In this document: positions 1 through 6,207 of the stretch, piece by piece | How the letters are laid out: each line of letters begins with the position of its first letter | Position numbering within the stretch: position 1 is the first letter of the stretch | Source of the DNA: an uncultured Nitrospinaceae bacterium | GTDB taxonomy: Bacteria > Nitrospinota > Nitrospinia > Nitrospinales > VA-1 | Assembly: GCA_905182935.1 (NCBI GenBank) | Contig: CAJJDL010000291.1 | Span: 1 to 6,472, forward strand | Reading direction: 5' to 3' | Length of the DNA stretch: 6,472 nucleotides | Program-made: the position numbers and the translations under genes | Notes under the pieces: generated by a model | The model's database searches: none | The model's input: only the letters and a program-made list of their open reading frames with translations | Told to the model about the DNA's origin: nothing

Positions 1-384
1 TGCATCCGATAGACGAATCAATGAGTACGAGGTGATATCAATCGACTGCAAAAAATCTTTTTTAGATGTTTCGTGAAAAGGTTTCAACCCGCCTTCGTAA
101 TTTGCAAATGCGATCGAGTGAACTAGGCCATGTAGCGTATCTACTTCACTAGACACTTTTTTTTGTAAATTTTTTATTTCTTCCTCATCTTCTACATTAC
201 ATACGTATATCGAAGAATTCGGAAGTAACTTTTCAACCGATTTTTTGCGCTCTTCAGACCTGACGCTGTAAAGGACGTTAGCTCCTTCCTGTTCTAAAAT
301 TTTTCCTATGTAAAAGGCGACACTTTTTTTATTTGCAACACCTATGACAAGAATATTTTTATTTTCCAGATTAAGAAAACTCAT
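1..384 (-). CDS. fabI: Enoyl-ACP reductase, FabI type (N-terminal part, runs off the left edge)
   Basis: Partial gene: the first 128 codons are present and the 3' half lies outside the window. FabI is a cytosolic NAD(P)H-dependent reductase that saturates trans-2-enoyl-ACP in the last step of each elongation round. Seen: a start ATG at 384-382, which overlaps the fabZ stop as ATGA, with a GGAG Shine-Dalgarno five bases upstream. The N-terminus has the FabI nucleotide-binding signature GVANKKSVAF (residues 15-24) rather than the TGxxxGIG of FabG. It is followed by SVRSEE (40-45), HSIAFA (89-94, compare the family's VHSIxFA) and ITSYSL (117-122, compare DISSYS). The catalytic Tyr and Lys would lie further downstream and cannot be checked. 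The ATGA overlap suggests translational coupling to fabZ. Its presence means the pathway can make fully reduced chain segments. The FabI family call is firm; the substrate is unknown. Confidence 0.93.
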   Translation of the reverse strand, partial: MSFLNLENKNILVIGVANKKSVAFYIGKILEQEGANVLYSVRSEERKKSVEKLLPNSSIYVCNVEDEEEIKNLQKKVSSEVDTLHGLVHSIAFANYEGGLKPFHETSKKDFLQSIDITSYSLIRLSDA

Positions 385-812
385 GCCGTCTCCGTTACCA
401 GCATTGCGGCATACTCAACAGTAAGTGCTGTTTTTTCGCGAACTTTTACTTTTCCTTTTAGGTATGCGGCTTGCCCGATAATTTCTATTAATTTAACCTC
501 TATCTCCATCAGATCACCCGGTAGTACTACATGCTTAAGTTTAACATTTGATATTCTGGTGATAAGCGGAATAAGCGATTTATTAGGTGCAGAACCTGCC
601 CGTTTTCCCATGAGGATAGAACCCGATTGAAAAACGGCTTCACAAATAAGAACACCAGGCATGATCGGTTTCCCTGGAAAGTGACCTGCAAAGAATGGCT
701 CATCTATTTTAATTTGTTTTTCTGTCTGGATACTACTATCAGTGATAGAGATAACTCGACTAACAAAAAGAAAAGGTTCTCGCTGTGGCATATAGTCGAG
801 AAAATCTTTCAT
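381..812 (-). CDS. fabZ: 3-hydroxyacyl-ACP dehydratase, FabZ type
   Basis: Single hot-dog-fold protein of 143 residues, the usual FabZ length. It removes water from 3-hydroxyacyl-ACP to give trans-2-enoyl-ACP in the cytosol. Seen: the active-site segment GHFPGKPIMPGVLICEA at residues 43-59, with catalytic His44 and Glu58 on the central helix. The N-terminal motif reads MPQREPFLFVSRV (8-20). The family commonly has LPHRYPFLLVDRV, so His is Gln and Asp is Ser in this strand and helix region, which may alter the tunnel or dimer contacts. It lies four bases after the fabG stop, and its AGGAGG ribosome-binding site sits inside the end of fabG. It overlaps fabI by four bases. An unusual FabZ from a ladderane producer has been studied in the literature; whether this one is its orthologue needs an alignment. 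FabA is less likely given the length and motif. Confidence 0.95.
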   Translation of the reverse strand: MKDFLDYMPQREPFLFVSRVISITDSSIQTEKQIKIDEPFFAGHFPGKPIMPGVLICEAVFQSGSILMGKRAGSAPNKSLIPLITRISNVKLKHVVLPGDLMEIEVKLIEIIGQAAYLKGKVKVREKTALTVEYAAMLVTETA

Positions 813-816
813 GACA

Positions 817-1560
817 CTAAAGGCCTCCTGTTACTTCAAGATTAGCGCCGGTAATATAGGATGCCTCGGCTGAAGCAAGAAAAAGAACTGGGTGAGCCAC
901 ATCTAGAGGCAACCCAAAGCGTTTCAATGGAACCATCTCAATATATTTTTTTTTCTGTTCTTCAGGAAGGCCACTAATAAAATCGGTGTCTATAAATCCA
1001 GGTGACACACAATTGACTGTTATTTTTCGTGATGCCACTTCCTTTGAGAGAGATTGAACAAAAGCTACTTGGCCAGCTTTGGAAGCAGCATAATTAGATT
1101 GACCAGCAAACCCAAGTCGACCTATTGGTGATGTGATCACAATAATCCGACCATATTTTTTTCGCATTAGATTCTGTACTGCAAACTTACACATGTTAAA
1201 GGTACCTGTAAGGTTAGTATCTATAACCTTACGCCAATCTTCTTCACGCATCATACCAACTATAGAATCAATTCGAATGCCTGAGCAATGAACCATGATC
1301 TGGAACTCTCCATGAGTTTTTTCCATATCTTGATAAAATTGCCCTACTTCATCGTATTGGGTTACATCGAAAGACCTAAGCTCAAGACACTTCGAATATT
1401 CTTTATTTGATTCATAAAAATCTTGTGCTGCTTTTTTATTGGATTGGTAAGTAGCTACTACCTTAGCTCCCGCCTTGAGGAATTCCTCTGAAATGCCTCT
1501 GCCGATACCACGAGTCCCTCCCGTTACAATGACTGTTTGTTCTTTGAAGTTAGATTTCAT
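817..1560 (-). CDS. fabG: 3-oxoacyl-ACP reductase, FabG-like short-chain dehydrogenase
   Basis: A 247-residue classical SDR, the normal FabG length, expected to reduce 3-oxoacyl-ACP to 3-hydroxyacyl-ACP with NADPH. Seen: Rossmann motif TGGTRGIG (13-20), structural Asn116 in DTNLTG, catalytic Ser144, Tyr157 and Lys161 in YAASK, PGFIDTDF (187-194), and the FabG-like C-terminus FLASAEASYITG (227-238) ending in TGGL. Odd: the strand-4 motif that is usually NNAG is HCSG (91-94). The core catalytic set is complete, so activity is expected, but the altered motif marks a divergent subgroup. No clear Shine-Dalgarno precedes the ATG at 1560. The gene follows the second oxidoreductase by 35 bases and is four bases ahead of fabZ, which places it in the same operon. 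Other SDR reductases share these motifs, so the 3-oxoacyl-ACP substrate rests largely on context. Confidence 0.92.
   Translation of the reverse strand: MKSNFKEQTVIVTGGTRGIGRGISEEFLKAGAKVVATYQSNKKAAQDFYESNKEYSKCLELRSFDVTQYDEVGQFYQDMEKTHGEFQIMVHCSGIRIDSIVGMMREEDWRKVIDTNLTGTFNMCKFAVQNLMRKKYGRIIVITSPIGRLGFAGQSNYAASKAGQVAFVQSLSKEVASRKITVNCVSPGFIDTDFISGLPEEQKKKYIEMVPLKRFGLPLDVAHPVLFLASAEASYITGANLEVTGGL
824..829 (-). promoter_or_regulatory. Ribosome-binding site of fabZ, inside the end of fabG
   Basis: The minus strand reads AGGAGG here, 11 bases before the fabZ ATG at 812. It falls in the final codons of fabG (the Thr-Gly-Gly part of the C-terminus). It is the strongest Shine-Dalgarno in the left half of the window and supports the fabZ start at 812 and translational linkage of the two genes. 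Confidence 0.7.
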
Positions 1561-1595
1561 TAAGGTTTAGTTTTTAGGTAGGAGATTAATAGGGA

Positions 1596-3044
1596 CTAAA
1601 CCGATGTAGGTGCCATTTCTTGAATTTTATTTTTTAATGAACGCATGAACTTATCAACTTCATTTGCTACGATTACTCCATAGTTAGCTGCGCCTAGCCA
1701 ACCCGACATAATAATCCCAACTGAACCAGAATGATAAAGTCCGTTGATTTGTTTCGGAAGGTCACGGCTTATTTTTAGTCCCTCAAATTTAGTACCAAAA
1801 GATGTCCCCGTCGGCGCCAAAGTGTACCGCTTAAATGTTTTTGGTGTCGCTGCTTCAAAGTAATCGGCTTTCTGACGTATATCGGGCACATATTTTTCTA
1901 GTGCATCCAACGTACTTTTAATAAGTTTTTCTTTTTCTATTTTATATTCTTCTTCACTCAGATTAGCCCAATCCTTAAAACGTGCGTTGGTTGACGACAC
2001 AATAGCGAAACGATCCAACCCAGGGCGCATCTCTGGATAATAAAATGAAAATGTACGACTAGTAACCTGTTTGTCTAAAATTTTTTCGGTATCATATTCT
2101 TCTGCAACAGAAGTGAACAGAAGATCTCCCACATTATCTATTTTTTCGCCTTTCTTAATTCCAATATAGACTTGGCAACTAGAATCATTGAGACGAACTT
2201 TTTTTACTTCTTTAATAAATTCCGAGCTAAAATTTTCATCGCCAGCCAGTTTGTGTATGGTGCTCAAAATATTTGAATTAGAAAGGACTGACCTACACTC
2301 GATATCTTTTCCATTAATTTTCACACCCTTAACATTTTTACCTTCAATATGGATCTTCTCAACTAGACAATGTGTCCGAATATCCACACCATTTTTGATT
2401 AGCTCTTTTTTCATTTTCTTGATTAACTCATCCGTGCCACCTTGATAGGTAAAAACTCCCTTGTCCATAAAATTTGAAAACACAATGCCATAACTCAATG
2501 CCGGGTCGTCTAAGGTCGAACCATTGGCATAGGTTATTGGTTCCATGAGAAAACGCCATACATCTTTTCTTCCTGGAAAAAAACTTTCAAATAACTCTCG
2601 TGTCGTCATTTTTAATTCGTCATAAAAATTCATATTGCGAGCAGTCTCAAAAAAATCGTCTATAACCTCCTTAACGATACCAAACCGCTCTTGCAAAATA
2701 TTTGTGAAGTCGACTTTATCGAATGTGGTTATAAGTTTAAATTGGGGATTATCAAAACGAATACCTTTGAGGCGAATAACCGAGTCTGCCATTTCTTTGG
2801 TCCAGTATTTGCGAAAAGTTTTTACCATACCAGAAGGAAAACCATGAAGAGATATATCTAAAATATGACCACCTTTACGCTTAAACCAAGTAGCTAATCC
2901 TCCCATATTATAATGGTGTTCCGCAAGAAGGACCGAATGTCCTAATTTTGCCAGCATATTTGCAGCAGTCATTCCAGCAAGACCACTACCTATAACAACT
3001 ACGTCATATGCCGAATTTGCCCCTTTAAGCCAGTCTCTTTTCAT
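1596..3044 (-). CDS. FAD-dependent oxidoreductase, phytoene desaturase/CrtISO-like (second of tandem pair)
   Basis: A 482-residue flavoprotein of the CrtI / carotenoid isomerase / retinol saturase superfamily. Such enzymes desaturate, saturate or isomerise long hydrophobic chains using FAD. Seen: dinucleotide-binding motif [13 protein letters not shown] (16-28), a Glu (42) ending the second strand, NMGGLATWF (46-54), the substrate-side motif [12 protein letters not shown] (200-211), and a C-terminal region with TPKTFKRYT (400-408) and YHSGSVG (437-443) closing the FAD site. The frame stays open upstream to a GTG at 3125, but that would overlap the previous gene by 59 bases and add a basic, non-homologous-looking leader. 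The ATG at 3044 lies 14 codons before the FAD motif and 22 bases after the upstream stop, so I prefer it, although no good Shine-Dalgarno is visible. No signal peptide or clear membrane span is seen. An acyl chain is inferred as substrate from the FAS neighbours. True carotenoid activity is less likely. Confidence 0.88.
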   Translation of the reverse strand: MKRDWLKGANSAYDVVVIGSGLAGMTAANMLAKLGHSVLLAEHHYNMGGLATWFKRKGGHILDISLHGFPSGMVKTFRKYWTKEMADSVIRLKGIRFDNPQFKLITTFDKVDFTNILQERFGIVKEVIDDFFETARNMNFYDELKMTTRELFESFFPGRKDVWRFLMEPITYANGSTLDDPALSYGIVFSNFMDKGVFTYQGGTDELIKKMKKELIKNGVDIRTHCLVEKIHIEGKNVKGVKINGKDIECRSVLSNSNILSTIHKLAGDENFSSEFIKEVKKVRLNDSSCQVYIGIKKGEKIDNVGDLLFTSVAEEYDTEKILDKQVTSRTFSFYYPEMRPGLDRFAIVSSTNARFKDWANLSEEEYKIEKEKLIKSTLDALEKYVPDIRQKADYFEAATPKTFKRYTLAPTGTSFGTKFEGLKISRDLPKQINGLYHSGSVGIIMSGWLGAANYGVIVANEVDKFMRSLKNKIQEMAPTSV

Positions 3045-3066
3045 AGTTTTAGCAATTGTATGAGTT

Positions 3067-4476
3067 TTATCTGTTTTGTGCGGATTTACTTTGTAAAACG
3101 TGCAAATTAGCCATTGAAATACCACTCAAGGTTGCACCTACAATACCCAAAAAACCTTGATCTGTGCCGCAAATAAACAAGTTCCGTATTGGAGTGGTCC
3201 CATCTTTTGCCTTTTTTGAAGACCCGTATACAGCCCCATTAAGATGCCCTGTGTATTTATAAATAGTCTTAGGTGTAAATGAGTCTAAAAATACCACAGA
3301 ATCACGAAAATCGGGGAAAAATGTGAAGAGATTTTCTAACGCTTTCGCCCTCCATTCCTTTTTTGCATCTATATATTCTCGACGTGACAAAGTATTCCAC
3401 AAACGAAAACTTGCTAAATTGGTCAACCTAATCATTCCTTCAGATAAATTCTCTGGATATTTAAAGTTATTAGGACAACATAACACTCCACTGGACACAT
3501 CTATAAGCTCTGCTGGCACTTCATATCGAAACTGATTTTCGGTGCAAAAAAATACTATACTATTTGGATAACCAAGGTTCTTGGGTTCTTGATCCAAAGC
3601 AAATAGTGATTCCATAAACGATACTTGTCCCGTTGACCCACTATCCTCCCAATCTAATTCTAAAGGTGGGTTACAACATTTTAGAGTTTCCACGCGACCC
3701 ATAGAAGAAATCAACACATCAGCCGTCAACTGATCACCGCCAACAAGGTTCACACCTTTAAAAATTCCATTTTTAGAGGTTATTGACTCTACTTCGGAGT
3801 CCATTCTCAATTCACCTCCAAGATTTTTGTATTTATCTACCAAAAGATTCAAGATATAAGTCATCCCTCCTAGCGGTTTGGCAAAGCCTTCTATAAAAAT
3901 ACTCTTGAACATAATTACAAACTGGTAGAAATCCATATCGCGTTCTGAGGCATTACCGTAATACATGAGAGGACAAAACAACATGTCTATAAGAATCGGA
4001 TTTGAAATATAACTCTTTAAAATATCTTGAGAAGAGGTCCACTCACTTGTGAATAAAGACAGTTCATCGTAGGATTCTATTTTTTTCACTAGTCCCATAA
4101 ACCCGTCTATCTGATCGGGAAACTGTTCGCTAATCTCCTGCTTAAATAATTCAAAATCATTGGTAAAATGAAGACACTTATCAGGGAAACGTATTGCCGA
4201 CATTTCCTGTTCGTGAAGGCGAAAATCGTCGTGACTCAATCGGAGTTGTTTAAGTAGTTTTCCGAGTGGAGTACTCCGCGCACCCTTGGGAGCATAGTTT
4301 GTCATCGCATGTAAACCTACATCAATAGTGCGATTCTTCCGTGTATAATAAGAATTTAACCCCCCTACCACAGTATGCTTTTCAACGATAACAACCCTTT
4401 TATCAAACATGGCAAGCCGTATTCCTGCTGCCAGACCAGATAACCCAGACCCAACAACAATAACGTCGTACTTCAT
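3067..4476 (-). CDS. FAD-dependent oxidoreductase, phytoene desaturase/CrtISO-like (first of tandem pair)
   Basis: A 469-residue flavoprotein, paralogous to its downstream neighbour. Seen: FAD-binding [12 protein letters not shown] (7-18) right at the N-terminus, Glu32 at the end of strand 2, VVGGLNSYY (36-44), GLHAMTNY (54-61), [13 protein letters not shown] (200-212, the position of the family's GGM/GGT substrate-side motif), [10 protein letters not shown] (401-410) with AVYGSS shortly after, and [21 protein letters not shown] (432-452) matching the C-terminal FAD motif. The family performs FAD-dependent desaturation, saturation or isomerisation of polyene and alkyl chains, usually membrane-associated. 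The ATG at 4476 is preceded by AAGGAA four bases upstream, and the FAD motif begins within ten residues, so the start is firm. It follows a 166-base gap after the ACP that carries a possible promoter. No crtB or crtE is present, so I infer a fatty acyl rather than a carotenoid substrate. Confidence 0.9.
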   Translation of the reverse strand: MKYDVIVVGSGLSGLAAGIRLAMFDKRVVIVEKHTVVGGLNSYYTRKNRTIDVGLHAMTNYAPKGARSTPLGKLLKQLRLSHDDFRLHEQEMSAIRFPDKCLHFTNDFELFKQEISEQFPDQIDGFMGLVKKIESYDELSLFTSEWTSSQDILKSYISNPILIDMLFCPLMYYGNASERDMDFYQFVIMFKSIFIEGFAKPLGGMTYILNLLVDKYKNLGGELRMDSEVESITSKNGIFKGVNLVGGDQLTADVLISSMGRVETLKCCNPPLELDWEDSGSTGQVSFMESLFALDQEPKNLGYPNSIVFFCTENQFRYEVPAELIDVSSGVLCCPNNFKYPENLSEGMIRLTNLASFRLWNTLSRREYIDAKKEWRAKALENLFTFFPDFRDSVVFLDSFTPKTIYKYTGHLNGAVYGSSKKAKDGTTPIRNLFICGTDQGFLGIVGATLSGISMANLHVLQSKSAQNR

Positions 4477-4558
4477 AAGCTTCCTTAAATTGGGGAAAAG
4501 AGCTCTGCTTGTCTGAATAAACTAACAACTGGTCTTTATATATAATACAGGCACTTAT

Positions 4559-4586
4559 ATTATAAAAATACAGTCAAATATGTAAC
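4559..4586 (-). promoter_or_regulatory. Possible sigma70-type promoter ahead of the tandem oxidoreductases
   Basis: On the minus strand GTTACA (4586-4581, four of six matches to TTGACA) is followed after 16 bases by a perfect TATAAT (4564-4559). This predicts a start near 4552 and a leader of about 75 bases before the ATG at 4476. It sits in the only long internal gap of the operon. The region is AT-rich, so chance matches are easy, and it is only a candidate. Confidence 0.4.
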
Positions 4587-4593
4587 CACCTCT

Positions 4594-4640
4594 GGAGTCG
4601 GGGGATATGGGAAGAGGGCAATAAAAAAAAGGAGGATAAA
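4594..4640 (-). other. C-rich, G-poor transcript segment after the ACP gene (possible Rho entry site)
   Basis: In these 47 bases the minus-strand transcript would have 19 C and only 2 G, with several CCC/CCCCC runs and one U8 run, starting directly after the ACP stop. I see no stable hairpin next to the U run, so an intrinsic terminator is not supported. C-rich, G-poor, unstructured RNA is the known profile of Rho loading sites, so partial attenuation between the ACP and the oxidoreductases is possible. Function is inferred; only the base composition is directly seen. Confidence 0.3.
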
Positions 4641-4642
4641 AT

Positions 4643-4906
4643 CTAACTTGCTAGTTGGCGATCTTTTAAAAGTGGCTGAAGATACTTAATACAACTCGCC
4701 ATGCTAACCAATTCTTGGTAATCACTTTCTGGAACTTCAATGTTAAATCTTTTGCGCAGTTCCATCACAATATCGAGAAAGTCCATTGAATCAAGGTCCA
4801 TCTGCTCTCGCAGGCTAATATCATCCTTGATAGAACTAACATCTTCGTCGGGAGCAATGTCTTCCAGTATATCTACTACAGCCTGTCTTACTTCTTCTCT
4901 ATTCAT
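4643..4906 (-). CDS. Acyl carrier protein (dedicated, non-housekeeping type)
   Basis: An 87-residue acidic carrier protein, slightly longer than a typical AcpP of about 78. It holds growing acyl chains as thioesters on a phosphopantetheine arm. Seen: the attachment serine is Ser40 in DLDSMDFLD (37-45), the start of helix II, where housekeeping ACPs read GADSLDTVE. Helix II continues into ELRKRFNIEVPE (49-60): Arg51-Lys52-Arg53 replace the acidic EEE usually found there, the face read by partner enzymes. DSM instead of DSL and the basic patch indicate a pathway-specific ACP. AGGAG at 4917-4913, six bases before the ATG, gives a well-placed ribosome-binding site. It is 50 bases downstream of the ketosynthase, and the 166-base gap behind it may allow separate expression. 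The ACP assignment is firm; the natural cargo is unknown, and the neighbouring FabF, FabG, FabZ and FabI proteins are the obvious partners. Confidence 0.94.
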   Translation of the reverse strand: MNREEVRQAVVDILEDIAPDEDVSSIKDDISLREQMDLDSMDFLDIVMELRKRFNIEVPESDYQELVSMASCIKYLQPLLKDRQLAS

Positions 4907-4912
4907 TATAGT

Positions 4913-4917
4913 CTCCT
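4913..4917 (-). promoter_or_regulatory. Ribosome-binding site of the ACP gene
   Basis: The minus strand reads AGGAG six bases ahead of the ATG at 4906. This is close to ideal spacing and clearly better than the leaders of the ketosynthase, second oxidoreductase and fabG genes, which show no obvious Shine-Dalgarno. It fits a need for high ACP output and fixes the start. Confidence 0.7.
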
Positions 4918-4956
4918 AAACTCACAATTTTATTGAATTTCATAGAAAATATCAAC

Positions 4957-6207
4957 CTAATTATCATATCGTTTCACAATCAATACCGAGTTTATCCCAA
5001 ACATACCAAACGAGTTATTCATTATATAATCTACACGGTTTAACTGTTTTGGTTGTCCAGAAACAATATTTTTTAGATAGCATATGGGGTCAAGGTCATC
5101 TAGGTTCAAAGTTTGGTGAACTAAGCCATCTTCGAAAGCTGGCAAGTTACCTGCTAGTTCAAGCGTTCCAGCTGCACCCATAGTATGACCAATGAAACTT
5201 TTCGTATTATTAATCCAAACGGCTTCTTCCTCGCCAAATACATCTCGAATTGCTTTACATTCTTGAATATCCCCCAGCTGAGTCGCCGTGGCATGAGCAT
5301 TTAAAATATTAATATCGCGTGGCATAAGGTTAGCCTTCTTAAGAGCTAGGCGCATACATTCTGCTTGCCTTCCAGGTTCTGGAAGAATGAAATCAAAGGC
5401 GTCTGAATTGGTCGCATATCCAACAATTTCTCCATAAATTTTGGCTCCACGCCTTTTAGCATCAGAAAGGCGCTCTAATATATAGACGCCACCCCCTTCA
5501 GCGCAAACAATACCGTTACGATTCTTGTCAAACGGGCGACTCGCTTTAGTTGGATCTTCATGCTCGGCAAGCGCACCCTCGCTTTTAAAGCTCGCAAAGA
5601 TACCAAAAGTATGAATACTCTCAGATACCCCGCCAGCTAATGCAAGATCTACCTCACCCAGTCGCAACATCTGTAAACCTTGAATAACTCCCATATTCCC
5701 AGCCGCGCAAGCAGCACCTATAGTATAGTGCGGGCCAGTGATTTTCATATTGAGAGTCACTTCACCTGCAGGGTTATTAGCTACGGTACGCGGGTTATGA
5801 TGATGTGACCAGAACTTGGTATCGTAATTATACTTACTGATATTATAAATTTCGTTTTCTGTTTCCACATTGCCGTGCTCAGTAACACCAAGATAAACTC
5901 CTACCCTTGAGCGGTCTATTGATTCAAAGTCAATTCCAGAATCATTAAATGCTTCCCGACAACAGTATATCGAGATCGACCCAACGCGAGTTCCCCTACG
6001 CAGTTCTTTTTTTTTCTGATACTTTAAGGCATCAAAATCACAGACTCCAGCAAGTACTTCACCAACATAACGAGTCTCAAATTTCTTTACTCCAGACTTC
6101 CCCGCCAGTAAGTTCTCACGAAACTCTTTGAGATTGTTACCATTTGGGGCGGTAAGCCCAATGCCTGTTATAACAATTCGTTCTTCAGGATACACCTGAC
6201 TATTCAT
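4957..6207 (-). CDS. fabF: Beta-ketoacyl-ACP synthase, FabF (KAS II) type
   Basis: A 416-residue condensing enzyme of the usual FabF length, which joins malonyl-ACP to an acyl-ACP by decarboxylative Claisen condensation. Seen: N-terminal IVITGIGLTAPNG (11-23); nucleophile Cys167 in AACAAGN; His305 in NAHATATQLGD (303-313); Lys336 and His341 in KSFIGHTMGAAG (336-347); SDA (268-270) of the first gating loop; SFGMFGIN at 399-406. The Cys-His-His triad is complete, so this is an active elongating KS rather than a chain-length factor. Odd: FabF proteins carry GFGG in the second gating loop, but here it is GMFG, and TACASG/TACATG at the nucleophile is AACAAG. A histidine run (135-137) lies in the dimer/substrate-loop region. 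It is the first gene of the set, with no obvious Shine-Dalgarno before the ATG at 6207. FabB or a polyene-type KS are the alternatives; the substrate is inferred only from context. Confidence 0.94.
   Translation of the reverse strand: MNSQVYPEERIVITGIGLTAPNGNNLKEFRENLLAGKSGVKKFETRYVGEVLAGVCDFDALKYQKKKELRRGTRVGSISIYCCREAFNDSGIDFESIDRSRVGVYLGVTEHGNVETENEIYNISKYNYDTKFWSHHHNPRTVANNPAGEVTLNMKITGPHYTIGAACAAGNMGVIQGLQMLRLGEVDLALAGGVSESIHTFGIFASFKSEGALAEHEDPTKASRPFDKNRNGIVCAEGGGVYILERLSDAKRRGAKIYGEIVGYATNSDAFDFILPEPGRQAECMRLALKKANLMPRDINILNAHATATQLGDIQECKAIRDVFGEEEAVWINNTKSFIGHTMGAAGTLELAGNLPAFEDGLVHQTLNLDDLDPICYLKNIVSGQPKQLNRVDYIMNNSFGMFGINSVLIVKRYDN

Noticed and set aside
627..845. Plus-strand open frame of 72 codons
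   Set aside because: It lies across fabZ on the opposite strand, has no family features, and fabZ has clear catalytic motifs and a good ribosome-binding site.
2188..2445. Plus-strand open frame of 85 codons
   Set aside because: It is antisense to the second oxidoreductase. The hydrophobic look is a by-product of the complementary strand.
2635..2847. Plus-strand open frame of 70 codons
   Set aside because: Antisense to the same oxidoreductase, with no recognisable domain.
3323..3535. Plus-strand open frame of 70 codons
   Set aside because: Antisense to the first oxidoreductase, with no supporting start context or motif.
1596..4476. Carotenoid biosynthesis cluster
   Set aside because: The two flavoproteins are in the CrtI superfamily, but no phytoene synthase, prenyl transferase or cyclase is present and all other genes are acyl-ACP enzymes.
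4621..4642. Intrinsic terminator after the ACP gene
   Set aside because: There is a U8 run in the minus-strand transcript, but I could not find a stable GC hairpin directly before it, and the short CCA/TGG symmetry at about 4588-4595 lies on the wrong side of it.
5949..6131. Plus-strand open frame of 60 codons
   Set aside because: Antisense to the N-terminal part of the ketosynthase; no independent evidence for coding.
381..6207. Aryl polyene or flexirubin-type pigment cluster
   Set aside because: Those clusters also use KS, ACP, FabG and FabZ homologues, but they usually have paired KS/chain-length-factor genes and no CrtI-type pair or FabI. Here the single KS has a full catalytic triad.
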